From positions 1 to 64,000 of the forward strand of contig JASCIV010000036.1 in NCBI GenBank assembly GCA_030374735.1: a stretch of DNA of 64,000 nt. Direction: 5' to 3'. This DNA is from Gracilaria caudata (taxonomy: Eukaryota > Rhodophyta > Florideophyceae > Gracilariales > Gracilariaceae). Position numbers and translations under genes: made by a program. How positions within the stretch are numbered: position 1 is the stretch's first letter; every line of letters begins with the position of its first letter. Positions 21,219 to 31,068 of the stretch are shown piece by piece. Under the pieces are notes generated by a model. The model saw nothing but the letters and a program-made list of their open reading frames with translations, did not search any database and had not been told where the DNA came from.

Positions 21219-22230
21219 TCAAGCGTATCCGTTTCCAGAAGCTACAGGTTCACATAACTCAAACGTTCGACGCACATGAGGGTGGCTTCTTCTTCGATAT
21301 TGGGCACTTGCGTCTTGAAACGCTTCTCGAAGCTGCGGGTCCGTCAGCCCGTAGTACTGCAGATCAATATAATCAAGAATGACCTGGCGGTCGACGCCAG
21401 CCATAACATCTGCTGCAGGCCAGTCGGCTTCGGTGACTATGTACAAATTAACGAGTCCGTACATTTCGTCACGGAGGGGAAGAACGTTCGTGATCCGCGC
21501 TAGTCCAGCATCATCGCACGTCACCAAAGGGTGATTGGCATGTACGTCAATACCATCGTGTTCCAGCACAAACGGAGCATTCGAGATTTCCTTCAGTGGC
21601 TGTTCGATTATCTCATTGATCAAAAGTTTCGAGCTTGGTCCGGGGAACACTGCGCGGTGCAAATTGTTCGCATCTTCGTCCAAAGGAACTAAGTCATTAC
21701 GAGAATAGCAAAGACCAGTCGCTAGCCAACGCCTGAATAAGACGGGCGCATGACGTATGCGGAGGTCACCAACCTTAGGCCCGAAGTTTCCAATCATAGA
21801 GATCGGAACGTTCATCGACATCGGGATGGGAGTGGTATCATAGAAAACACCTTTGAGTGGCTCACATATTAACTTGTCAGAGCTAATCATCGACGAAAAT
21901 AGTTGCTTAGCACACTTAAAAGTATGACTGAGAAACCATGTCATTGGAAATAGCTCTAGCGACTTCGTCGGCCATTGCAAGTCCCTGAGATACCGCGTAG
22001 AACACCTCAGAGGGACCGCTGCCAATACGTTCGGGCAGGTCAACATGTAAGTCAATCTCACCAAAGAAATCATCGACAGCGGTGGGCAGGAATTTCTGCG
22101 GTTGAGGATCCACATTTTGGAGAGGTTCAACCCACTTAAGGTCGTATTCCTGGTTGCGTTCGCGTGGCTGATTGCGGACTCGGGGCCTATTGTTCCGGCG
22201 GCGTTGGGCGTTCGCCACATTGGGGTTCAC
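21219..22230 (-). pseudogene. Unrecognised protein gene in two frames (+1 shift)
   Basis: Two frames on the minus strand look like one protein. The first (from about 22230 to 21916) starts with an Arg/Asn/Pro-rich stretch (RRRNNRPRVRNQPRERNQ), then ordinary folded-looking sequence, and stops at a TAA right after TAC TTT. Skipping one T there continues in the frame running to 21219, again with ordinary composition (for example LRIRHAPVLFRRWL). Combined length would be about 330 residues. The first frame has no ATG at its beginning; it is open without a start back to about 22395. I do not recognise the family. The basic N-terminus and missing start would suit an integrated virus-like or other foreign fragment, but that is a guess. 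Alternatives: programmed +1 shift, or one inserted T. Confidence 0.5.
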
Positions 22231-22735
22231 ATGGGGGTGTAGACGGGGAGCGTCTTGCGCATCTGTGATCTTACGATCGAAATTAGAAGACTCACATATG
22301 ATAGAAGAATCAGAAACAGAAGAGAGAAAATCGAGAGTAGAAAACGAAAGAGATCGAGAGGCGCGATGGAAACGGGGAAGAGTGAATCTTCAAGGTGTGT
22401 TTCGTGTTTGTTTCTTGACCTTTCTGAGGAAAGAGAACCTTTTCTCACGATACTTCTCCTTTAATGTGGCAATTAGAACATTAAAGTCCACAATGAGGAA
22501 GTTACGCTTGTAAAGGCCTATACAAGCAGCATTGCAAAGCCGACCAGGGCGCACAACAGTCAGCGCCGCAATGAGCGCTGAGCTCGCGTCGAGCATCGCC
22601 AAAGAGCTCGCGCAAAAAGACTTGATGATGAGAGCTGCTGGCGACATAAATCATAAAACACGGCGCCGACCACGCCATCTTGACAATCGTGCGCAACGCG
22701 GAGGCGGCGAGCGAGCAAGCGAGCGAGCTTACGCA
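22231..22735. other. Spacer before VTE6
   Basis: No independent gene. A possible TATA-like 'cataaaa' occurs near 22652, some 80 bp before the chosen VTE6 start. The VTE6 frame is open back to 22532 with an ATG at 22571, so a longer N-terminus is possible. Confidence 0.45.
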
Positions 22736-23668
22736 ATGAGAGCTCGTCGCAGCCAGCGCGCCGCGTTCTGCATCTCGCCGCTGCCACCACTTCAACGAAC
22801 GCGACGCGCGGCGCTCCAGCGACAAAGGCCTGCGCACAGGTGGTGCAGATGTGGTCGCGCGCGAACGCCTACGGCGAATTTGGGGCTAGTTAGCGCGTTG
22901 CAGACTTCTTCGGTGGCGCAGGCGCTCACTTTAAACGCGTGTTTGCTGTTGGGGGCGAATGTGGTGAAACAAAAGGTGCTCACCAAAACAGGTCTTTATC
23001 ACGCGTTTGTTCTGGGGGTGATTTTGTGGTCTTGCTTGTCGTGGCGCGGGTATACGTTGTGTTTTGCGTTTCTGATTTTTGGGTCGGCTGTGACTCGCAT
23101 TGGACGGGAGAGGAAGGAGGCTTTGGGGATTGCTGAGAAACGACGTGGCGCTCGTGGTCCGGAGAATCTGTGGGGCGCGGCGGCTGTGTGCGCGATATGT
23201 GCGGTTGCGGTTGCGTTGGTTCCTTATGTGTCTGGGGGGTGGAGTGATAGTGTTCGTGCGTTGTTCACTTCTACGTTGCTGATTGGATACACCTCGTCGC
23301 TGGCTACCAAGTTTGCCGATACCACTTCGAGTGAGATTGGAAAGGCGTTCGGAAGTAGCACATACTTGGTGACGTCATTACAACGCGTTCCGCGTGGAAC
23401 GGAGGGGGCGGTGAGCGTTGAGGGTACTTTGGCAGGTATCGTTGCGGCGAGCGTTGCGTCATTGTACGCGTGGGCGGTGGGTTTGATACCGGATCCTGTA
23501 CAGGTGGTAATATGCATTGTAGCTTCGTTTATTGCTACAACGGCGGAGAGCATCATCGGAGCGACCATCCAGACGCGGTTTGGATGGTCGAACGAGTTTG
23601 TGAACTTTGTTAACACGCTTATCGGAGCTGTGGTGGCGATGGGGCTGTATGTTGGGTTTAGCTTATGA
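22736..23668 (+). CDS. VTE6: Phytyl-phosphate kinase VTE6 (DUF92/TMEM19 family)
   Basis: 310 residues from the ATG at 22736. The first 50 or so are Arg/Ala/Pro-rich, like a plastid transit peptide; the body is a multi-pass membrane protein. Family signatures: KFADTTSSEIGKAFG (conserved Asp-Thr-x-Ser-Ser-Glu-Ile-Gly) and VPRGTEGAVSVEGTLAG, both characteristic of VTE6, then ESIIGATIQ and a C-terminal hydrophobic helix. In plants VTE6 makes phytyl diphosphate from phytyl phosphate, recycling chlorophyll-derived phytol into tocopherol and phylloquinone. Its 3' end faces PEN-2 with only 23 bp between the stops. An upstream in-frame ATG at 22571 is an alternative start, but would put the targeting-like region internal. 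Confidence 0.9.
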   Translation: MRARRSQRAAFCISPLPPLQRTRRAALQRQRPAHRWCRCGRARTPTANLGLVSALQTSSVAQALTLNACLLLGANVVKQKVLTKTGLYHAFVLGVILWSCLSWRGYTLCFAFLIFGSAVTRIGRERKEALGIAEKRRGARGPENLWGAAAVCAICAVAVALVPYVSGGWSDSVRALFTSTLLIGYTSSLATKFADTTSSEIGKAFGSSTYLVTSLQRVPRGTEGAVSVEGTLAGIVAASVASLYAWAVGLIPDPVQVVICIVASFIATTAESIIGATIQTRFGWSNEFVNFVNTLIGAVVAMGLYVGFSL

Positions 23669-23691
23669 GGTGCGGCGGGTGAGTGTGGTGG

Positions 23692-24349
23692 TTAGATGCC
23701 TGACGGGCTTGTACCGTTGAAGTTGACGATGTTTATGGACGAAAAGGTGCGCGCTTTCGCTTGGAATACGACGAACCACGTGACGAACACCAGCGTGTAT
23801 ATCACGAACCAAAAGCGCGCGCCGCGATAGTCTGCGTCGCAAAAACAAACGCCAACTGTCAGCACAAAGCGCGAACGCCGTCTCGCTCATGTTCGCAAAC
23901 TTACATCGCTTTATGCGTTCATTTCCATTGTCGTCCTTGTGCTCCTCGCGAAAGTAAATCAAAGCCACCAGCCACACTAGCGGCAACGCAAAAAAGCCCA
24001 CCAAGTACATGCGTCTAGCGTTATTCTCCAACTGTTCCGCGCGCAACCGTTCCTCCTCTTCCTTCCGTCTTTGCCGTTCAACGGCTTTTTGCTTGCGACG
24101 TTGCTCACGACTTTGGGCGTTTGGTTGGTTTTGACGGCTCCACTTCTCCGCCTTTGCCTGCGCAATGGGATCCGACGGCGGCACATGAGAGGCGCCGGCT
24201 CGCTCCCACGGCGCCACGCCGGTGGCCTGTGGCGCGTTTGGAGGAGGCGCTTGCGACGGGGCTTGCGAAGGCGCTTGTGTCATTGCAGACTCCCGCTCTG
24301 CATCCCCCCCTTGCTGTTGCTGTTGCTGCTCGTCCGGCTGCGAGGCCAT
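23692..24349 (-). CDS. PSENEN: Gamma-secretase subunit PEN-2, two exons
   Basis: Predicted join of 24349-23905 and 23831-23692 with a 73-nt intron (23904-23832; donor gtaagt, acceptor gcgacgcag). Joined product 194 residues. Exon 1 ends in the PEN-2 signature: ARRMYLVGFFALPLVWLV, then a short hydrophobic run and FREEH. Exon 2 supplies the second membrane segment (FWFVIYTLVFVTWFVVFQ) and a short hydrophilic tail. Without splicing, the frame reads on into Arg-rich sequence with no second membrane segment. Human PEN-2 has about 100 residues; here roughly 105 extra N-terminal residues are Gln/Pro/Ala-rich, then Arg/Glu-rich. PEN-2 activates presenilin in the gamma-secretase complex. The start at 24349 is the ATG before a Gln run; further ATGs upstream (24526) and downstream (near 24280) are possible. 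Divergent from TPLATE. Confidence 0.85.
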
Positions 24350-24626
24350 TTGGGCGTTGTGTTCTCCGTTGCGCGCGGGGTGAAGCCGTCGAATTCGAGA
24401 CGCGCCACTACTGTACAAGTGACGGCAGCGCCGCGTCTGCTGTTGCGACGCGCTGTCGAGCACACTGTCTGTGTGTGGCCCGCACGAGAAATCTAAAAAT
24501 GGCTTTTCGCTTTGCTGACTCACCATGGCAATGCTCAGGTGCGCGCGCGCACAAGCGAGCGTCTCCACGTGCACGACGCAAACGCAGCAGGTTCCGCCCA
24601 CATAAACGTCGTGCTCGCCTGTGGCT

Positions 24627-27600
24627 ATGTCCGATCTGGTCGACGAAATCAGTCACAGTCTGTCCAAAAAGGAGCTGCAGGAGCTGACGCTTCACAAGCT
24701 TCTTCAGCGTGTTGCAAAAGGTCACGATATTTCGCACAGCGCGGAGCGAGTTGTTCGCCATTGTTTGTTATCATCGAGTGGAACTACTCCGCGTATCCTC
24801 TCCTTGGCGTTGGATCTGCTCATCACCTCCACTTCACACGCGTTTTGGGTCGATACTCTGTCTGTGATTGCCGAGAATTTGAACCGACATGGAACCACTG
24901 TGTGTCACGTTGTGCTGCTTAAGATTCCCACCTTGCCGCATGCTGCGCTACAACATCTTTGTCTTTATGCCACTTCTTCCTTGATTGACTGTCTTGCCAA
25001 CGACCCGTCTCCAGCAATTCGAAACGCAGCCGTCGATGCAACAGCCGCGTTTGTACTCAGGCTTCGTCCGCTCACCGCTGCGTCAATTGAGGCTGTCAGA
25101 TTGGAACAGTTGAACCCGCAACAACTCACTATCGTTCGAAACGCCATCGAACGTTTGCTCTTCGCGCTTCTACAAGCTTTGTTTGATCAGTCTGACCATG
25201 TTGCTACTGCCGCCTTGGAGCATCTCACAAAATATGCGTTGGAGGCTTGGGCTGATGCTCCATCCTTGCTAAATACTACTAGGAGAGCCACTGCAACCAC
25301 TATTTGGGACGCTCTTGTTCCCAGTCACAAGAAACTCGCCGATCGATTTGTCGCCTTTCTTACCAACCATTTGAAAAAATCCGCAGATGATGCAACCGGT
25401 GCAAACGTTCGTCTTGCGAAAGAGGCCTTAAAAGGTCTCACTCGTCTCGTCAGCTACATATTAGATCCAAACTCATCTGCGTCAAATGCTCCAACCGTCG
25501 CTCAAGCACATCAAATCGCTTCCAAATGGAGCATCCATTTCGTGGATCATGTCATTGTTCCTCTTTGCGACGATACCAACACAGAACTGTCTTCTTGTGC
25601 ATGTTCTTCACTACTCGTCGTTTGCAGCTATGCAATGGAGAATCCATCAGCTGAGAAAATCGCCTCATGGGGCATTAAGGCTACTCGTCGAATCACCCGT
25701 ATCTTACTTGAAAACGACGCCAACCTTCCACTCGTTGTCATGGGTGGTTTGGTTCGCGACGGGTCAAACGCCCTCGCTGCGCTGAGCAAGAACGACTACG
25801 TGAACAGCAAGTTTATTTCCGCCATGAGCGTTGGTTTGTTACCATTCGCGGCAAAATGTCCTGCCAAGAGTGTCAGACTAGAGGCTTTTAGCGTGATATC
25901 GTCCGCTATCGTGGAATATGATCTGAGCGGTAGAGATGCGGGAGTCGGAGTTACAATGAAAGCTTTGTTGATGTCTGACTCGTGGCGTGGCGTGGTCAGT
26001 TCAAATGATTCCGCCGTTGCGTCTGAAGTTATGTGTTGTATGTCACAGAGTCTTCTTGATGCTTCTCGGAAGATCTTCAAATGTCCGGATCCTGCGTTGC
26101 GTCTCACATTGACAAATACTTGGGCGGTAATGCTCTCACAGTTGATGACCAAGACCATTCAATGCTTGAACTGGTCATACTCGCCGGCGTCTGCGTTTGC
26201 AAAGGAGTTGTTTCTCAAGTTGTTTGACGCTCTTGGACAGTACTCTTCGTTCCTGATGCGATCTCAAGGCGTTGGCATGGAGGAGTATGAGCGCTTGCAG
26301 GAACTCATGGTTAAAGCGACTATTGACCAGCAAGACATCGGAATTCGTGCATCCCTTCTTGTGTGCGTGACCAGGTATTGGCTTACGAGCGGCATGAAAG
26401 CGGAAGCTAACGCTGGACACATGCTAAAGGCGATCTGGAATCATATTCAAGAGCATTACAAGGACAACGAGATCCATTTGAGAGAATTACAAACCGGGGC
26501 GCTTTGGAGCGAGGCGAAGCAAGGCTACAAAACTCCTGCTCAGCGTGCTGTTGAAGGGGGGTATGTTAGTATGGTCACTGCTGTATCGAAGAGGACAAAG
26601 GCAGTTCTTCAAACCGTCGGGACTGTTGCAACGGCTATAGAAAATTCTATGTTCGGGAGCATAGCCCTGGCGACAGCCGCCTCGGAGGGCTCTACACTGA
26701 CGACAGACTATGTTTATGCCGCCCTTTCGTCTCTGTTGGCTCTTGTGTCTCGCAACCCGCCACTAGCAGAGAAGGCAATACTTGTGCTCAGAAAATACAT
26801 CGGCATCATGGACGAAGCCGAAAGCTCTGACTTTATCGTCTTGGAAGCAATCCGAAATACTGTATCTTCGATGGAAATGTACATGGACGACTACTTTCCG
26901 AAGCCCGTCCCTATTCGAGACCTTGGAAACATTGCGCGACGGCGTTTGAGATCGAACGCTTCCCAAGTGCCGAGCGATCCCATAGCCTGGATGGAAGACA
27001 TTACAGAGAGCTGCATTTTTGCGTCTTCAAGATTGTATGATTACTCAAGGGGCTCCACTATTCTGAGCACCGAAGAGTCAGTTCTAAACGTTTCGAGAGT
27101 TGCTCAGAAGAAGATGAAATCGTTCAATCAAGCGTCGCTGAGAAACTCTGAAATCGGAAAGGGCCTTCCAGTTGAGGGGGATCATCAGGCGCTTAATGGC
27201 GCTTCGGACCCTTTCAGCGTTGTTGCGTCTCACTCCATGGATACTGTGAAAGGCACAGCTCTCATTCGGGTCGAGGTTTTGAATCGCTCAAAAGTGAGGT
27301 CGGGATCCACGAGCCTTATCTTTTCAGCGGCCGGCGCGTTGATCCCGTTACCAGATGCACCCACGGTGTACACGCTTGGTACTCTAGATCCGGGAGCCTC
27401 GGTGACCCAACGTTTGGTGCTGGCGGTAAGGAAGGATCAGGGATTTGCGGGAGAGGTGTTTATATCAATTCTTACGAGCCACGATGGCCCAGCGGAAGCG
27501 GGCTTAGCAAATGTCGCGGAACAACCATGTGTACCGTATTATGTCCCAAGTTCAGACGTTCTTCTTCTGAGAAGACCAGCGAACAATGCTGGAGTTGATG

Positions 27601-28082
27601 TGTTTAGAAGGAGATGGGATCTGATGAGATTTTCCATCTCGTTTCAGGTTCACATCAACAAGGATCAATCCGTTGATGGGTTCATTGATACACTGGAAAG
27701 AAGGAGTAAATGCCTTCGACAAATCGGGCGCATGCGGACGTATTCTCATGTTTGCTCGCTTGTGGCAGATTCTTCTCGAGGAGACTACGTCGCTGTTGCT
27801 GTGCTGGCACCGGAAGCAAGAGGAAGAATGGGAAATGGACCTTGTGTTTTGTACGTGACCATTAGAAGTAACTCTGATGGTTACAATGTAGCGTTTCGGG
27901 AAGAATGCCGAGAGTGGCTAAAGGGTTCATATCGAGTGATTTTCCCGGACGAAGATCTGACGGCGGAAGAAAAGAGAATTGCGTTGCAACCGCAGGACGC
28001 GTACTTCATCACAGAGTCAGAAGATAGTCTTTCTCCCTATCAGCGATGGAGAACTGCTCATAGTGCACGAATATGTCGGTGA
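24627..28082 (+). CDS. TPLATE: TPLATE (TSET/TPC adaptor complex large subunit)
   Basis: 1151 residues, against about 1176 in Arabidopsis TPLATE. The first ~850 residues are an armadillo/HEAT-like helical solenoid of the adaptin large-subunit type. After a linker comes an appendage region beginning around SDPFSVVASHSMDTVKG and continuing through RVEVLNRSKV and LGTLDPGASVTQRLVL, which matches the plant TPLATE C-terminal layout. The TSET/TPLATE complex is an adaptor acting in plasma-membrane endocytosis. The frame is open from a GTG at 24621, but the ATG at 24627 is taken as start. It shares a 277-bp divergent promoter with PEN-2. No introns evident. Confidence 0.85.
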   Translation: MSDLVDEISHSLSKKELQELTLHKLLQRVAKGHDISHSAERVVRHCLLSSSGTTPRILSLALDLLITSTSHAFWVDTLSVIAENLNRHGTTVCHVVLLKIPTLPHAALQHLCLYATSSLIDCLANDPSPAIRNAAVDATAAFVLRLRPLTAASIEAVRLEQLNPQQLTIVRNAIERLLFALLQALFDQSDHVATAALEHLTKYALEAWADAPSLLNTTRRATATTIWDALVPSHKKLADRFVAFLTNHLKKSADDATGANVRLAKEALKGLTRLVSYILDPNSSASNAPTVAQAHQIASKWSIHFVDHVIVPLCDDTNTELSSCACSSLLVVCSYAMENPSAEKIASWGIKATRRITRILLENDANLPLVVMGGLVRDGSNALAALSKNDYVNSKFISAMSVGLLPFAAKCPAKSVRLEAFSVISSAIVEYDLSGRDAGVGVTMKALLMSDSWRGVVSSNDSAVASEVMCCMSQSLLDASRKIFKCPDPALRLTLTNTWAVMLSQLMTKTIQCLNWSYSPASAFAKELFLKLFDALGQYSSFLMRSQGVGMEEYERLQELMVKATIDQQDIGIRASLLVCVTRYWLTSGMKAEANAGHMLKAIWNHIQEHYKDNEIHLRELQTGALWSEAKQGYKTPAQRAVEGGYVSMVTAVSKRTKAVLQTVGTVATAIENSMFGSIALATAASEGSTLTTDYVYAALSSLLALVSRNPPLAEKAILVLRKYIGIMDEAESSDFIVLEAIRNTVSSMEMYMDDYFPKPVPIRDLGNIARRRLRSNASQVPSDPIAWMEDITESCIFASSRLYDYSRGSTILSTEESVLNVSRVAQKKMKSFNQASLRNSEIGKGLPVEGDHQALNGASDPFSVVASHSMDTVKGTALIRVEVLNRSKVRSGSTSLIFSAAGALIPLPDAPTVYTLGTLDPGASVTQRLVLAVRKDQGFAGEVFISILTSHDGPAEAGLANVAEQPCVPYYVPSSDVLLLRRPANNAGVDVFRRRWDLMRFSISFQVHINKDQSVDGFIDTLERRSKCLRQIGRMRTYSHVCSLVADSSRGDYVAVAVLAPEARGRMGNGPCVLYVTIRSNSDGYNVAFREECREWLKGSYRVIFPDEDLTAEEKRIALQPQDAYFITESEDSLSPYQRWRTAHSARICR

Positions 28083-28340
28083 GGCAGAGAGAGAAAGGAG
28101 ACACTGCATTTTTGACATCAGGGATGAAGGGATGTACACGGGATGGTAAACTTTAACAACAACAGCTTGGACCAAGATCCTTGTGTGGCACAAAAGTCAA
28201 AACAGGATGAGAAGCATTTAGTTGATCGACAAAGAGAAAGATTGAGAGAGAACGCAAAAGTGTACTCAGTACAGCAGTCTTTTTGTGTCTGATGATATTA
28301 ACAAGCACCGTAAAGGACCCAAGCGATAACTTTTGATCAG

Positions 28341-29579
28341 TCATCTGAAGTGGATCTTGCGATGATGAAGACGATTATCTGATGTGTTCATAAGCGCGTG
28401 AGGGCGATCATGGCGATCGTGTCTATCCAGCAACTGACGCTCCTTTGTCTTGGCGCGATTATTGGCCCTGATCCTTGACAGTTCAGCGTTTGAGTATGAA
28501 TGGGCCACAGAAATGGCCTCGTACTCCGCGACCACCTTGGTGAGCTGCTTCTTCAAGTCGCTGATTTCAGAATCCTTTTGCTTGATATCCTTGTGGGCGC
28601 TCTTCAGTTTTCCCTCGACCTTTTCGAGCTTCTGTTGCACTTGATCAGCCTCCTGATCCCTTTTCTGCACGCCCTGTTCCAACTCCTTGGTGAGTTCCAC
28701 TACCGTGTTCTTCAGACGCTCGTGAGCTACTTTCTGGGCAGCTAGGGTGGCGATGAGCTCGTCAGCAGCGGCTGCACACGCAGTGACGTTGAGTTCTGTC
28801 TCATTGTCAGAGTCTTGCTCGTATTCATCTACAACGGGTTTGTTGGGTTGATGAGGGACTGCGGGACGAAGTCTAACCGACTGACGAAAGTTGTGAATGT
28901 TCTCGGCGGTGATTTGAAGACGTTGCTCAACGTGCGTAGCTACGTCACAAGCCTGTCGACCGGCGTTTTGAAGACGTACGGATAAATGCTCAATGTTGTT
29001 GTCATTATCGCTTGGAGCGTTGGTGTGATGAAGCTTTTGATAACGTTTCCAGAGACTGTCGTATGTGGTGCGCAGTTCGGAGTTGTCCAGCTTGAGTCGC
29101 TGAACAAGTGCCTGTTGGTTTCGATACGCTTTCTCCCTCGCCAACAACAGTTGCACCAAACGTTGCGGATTGGAGGTTGCTAAGATGGCATGTGTGAATG
29201 CACAAGATGGATGGTGCTCATTGTCAACGGCGGCACACGTGCATTTAACGGCGGCGGTTGATGCTGGTAAGGGCGTGGAAGGTGACGGCGCGGTATGCGT
29301 GGCTGTGATTGCAGCAAGCTTTGCTGAAAGCTGGGCGATCTTGTTGGTGTACGCTTCGTTCTCAAGTTGTAACGCGCTGCATCTTGAATTGAGCTGCTCC
29401 AACTGACTATGGGCGACGGAAAGATCATCCTTCAGCACATTGAATTCATGATGAATTTGAGCGTCAATCTTTGCAAGCGTGTTTAGAAAGTTATCCACGG
29501 TGGTCTCGGCAAAGTTTGAATTGATATCATCGGCAAGAAGTTTGATGGATTTGGTAGAGAAATGTCTGCCAGAAGCCAT
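28341..29579 (-). CDS. Coiled-coil protein with Cys-rich insert, unrecognised
   Basis: 412 residues from the ATG at 29579 (MASGRHFSTKS). An N-terminal helical region (about 20-90) leads to a Thr/Ser/Pro/Ala-rich linker and a short cysteine/histidine stretch (CTCAAVDNEHHPSC), which might bind a metal. A second coiled coil (about 150-190), an acidic linker (DEYEQDSDNETE) and a long coiled coil (about 285-380, rich in Lys, Glu, Gln) follow. The tail is basic with RHDRHDRPH. No signal peptide or membrane helix. Converges on TPLATE with 258 bp between. A tether, centrosomal or scaffold role is possible; no family recognised. Confidence 0.7.
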   Translation of the reverse strand: MASGRHFSTKSIKLLADDINSNFAETTVDNFLNTLAKIDAQIHHEFNVLKDDLSVAHSQLEQLNSRCSALQLENEAYTNKIAQLSAKLAAITATHTAPSPSTPLPASTAAVKCTCAAVDNEHHPSCAFTHAILATSNPQRLVQLLLAREKAYRNQQALVQRLKLDNSELRTTYDSLWKRYQKLHHTNAPSDNDNNIEHLSVRLQNAGRQACDVATHVEQRLQITAENIHNFRQSVRLRPAVPHQPNKPVVDEYEQDSDNETELNVTACAAAADELIATLAAQKVAHERLKNTVVELTKELEQGVQKRDQEADQVQQKLEKVEGKLKSAHKDIKQKDSEISDLKKQLTKVVAEYEAISVAHSYSNAELSRIRANNRAKTKERQLLDRHDRHDRPHALMNTSDNRLHHRKIHFR

Positions 29580-30549
29580 GATGATGAGGGGCAAACAAGC
29601 AACAAGCAAAGAAGACGATGAACACAAGCGGCAAAGCAGCGCGTGCGTGACGCCAAGACTCGTTGATACATGGTGCGCGTCTATATCTACTCACACAGAG
29701 AAAAGCACGGCGCGAACGGGCATGAGCGCGAGATAGCGCACAACGATCGTATGGACTCGAGAGACGGTTTTGGCGGGCCGTGCGCACCACGTGAGAGCCG
29801 TTACGACGCCTTTTGAAACTGGCGCGTATCTACCAGTAACGGTAGCCGCTGAGCCGCTCCGCAAATAATATTTGTATCTTTGTTCTGTACGGAAAAAGCG
29901 CCGTGGGATGATCGCCCGGAGCACGTGGCGGCGTGTGCCGCGTGTCAGCGAGCGTAGCTGGCTGCTGACGTGGCGGTGCAGCTATAGGTACAGCGGCTGT
30001 ACTACAGCCCAACAGCTCTCCAGGGAAGGGTGACAGCTCCCCTTGCTCGGACGGCAGGCGCTGGAGGGCGACGGGGCTTAGTTCACGCGCCTTCAAGCCG
30101 TGAGGCGCGCTGTCTTCGTGCGCACAGGTGCGCGCTGCGCGCCGCGCTTGGCGCTTGTTTCCGCTTGCGGAAGCAGGCGCGGCGGGCCATGCCACGTCAC
30201 ACGATCCGCCTTCGCCGTCTCGGCCTTGATTGCCGCGCGCTGGGTGGCGTTCGCGCAGCGCGCATGCGCGGCGGCGCGCGCAGAGTAGACGGGCGTGTCT
30301 ACCGGCGCGCAAGCGCTATATAAGCGTCGATGATGGTGGGAAGTGGTGCGGTTTACTGCTTGCTCACTCTTGCTCACCGCCCCCTTTGCCTTCGCCGTCT
30401 ATCGCCGACTACTACCGTCTTCCACCCTTCCGCCTTCTCGCTCGCTGCTTGTGCGCTCCAGCTTTTTGCACCTTCCGCGATCGCGTCTTCTTCTGCCGCC
30501 GTCTCTGCGTCACATCTTCTGCGGGTAAACTCACAAATCACCACAAAAA
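29580..30549. other. Spacer before the small coiled-coil gene
   Basis: Very GC-rich from about 29890 to 30310. Long open frames on both strands reflect composition. A TATA box at 30317 belongs to the gene at 30550. Confidence 0.5.
30317..30324 (+). promoter_or_regulatory. TATA box of the 30550 gene
   Basis: TATATAAG 233 bp before the ATG, followed by a pyrimidine-rich leader. Confidence 0.55.
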
Positions 30550-31068
30550 ATGAGTTGCCGCATGGAAATCGAAATGTTCGAGGAGGCGTTCGAGTTTGCA
30601 GAGAGCGTTCTGGCAGACAAACAACAGCTCCTAGACGAAGTGGACGCAGAGCAGGTACCCCGCGCCGACCTGTGTGAAGCACGAGACGCGTTACAAGTGG
30701 TGTTGCAGCAAGCGCAAGCGCTCCGTAACATGCTCGACGCGCACAGACCGGAGCACGTTCAGAACAGTGCCGCCGTGAAGATAGAAGCGCTGCAGAGCAA
30801 ACTGCGCGCGGCGAGGACGAGTGCCAACCGTTCGAACAGGAAGCTGAAACGAATGAAGCGCAAGCTGAGCCATATGGAGAGAAGGTACGATCGGATGTGC
30901 GAGAGCATGACTTACGAGGAGCGGGTGCGGCTGGAAGAGTGCGTTGACTTGAGTTCGTATGCGCCGCCGTACACCGACATTGAAATGCTGAGCTCGGATG
31001 AGTGGGGCGAAGTGGCGGACATGCCTGCCGATTCGCCCCATCTGTGGAAGTACGAAGGGCTGGAGTAG
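30550..31068 (+). CDS. Small coiled-coil protein, lineage-specific, member B
   Basis: 172 residues from an ATG preceded by a run of A. N-terminus MFEEAFEFAESVL resembles the gene at 15722-16330, as does the layout: an N-terminal Glu-rich helix, a second helix rich in Gln/Ala/Leu, a Lys/Arg-rich coiled coil (KLKRMKRKLSHMERRYDRM) and a shorter tail. The tail has YAPPYTDIEML and is acidic. No membrane segment. Probably the second member of a small family not described to me; function unknown. Confidence 0.75.
   Translation: MSCRMEIEMFEEAFEFAESVLADKQQLLDEVDAEQVPRADLCEARDALQVVLQQAQALRNMLDAHRPEHVQNSAAVKIEALQSKLRAARTSANRSNRKLKRMKRKLSHMERRYDRMCESMTYEERVRLEECVDLSSYAPPYTDIEMLSSDEWGEVADMPADSPHLWKYEGLE

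Noticed and set aside
30030..30377. Overlapping Arg/Ala-rich frames on both strands before the 30550 gene
   Set aside because: Very high GC content keeps stop codons rare in all frames; no family and no start context.
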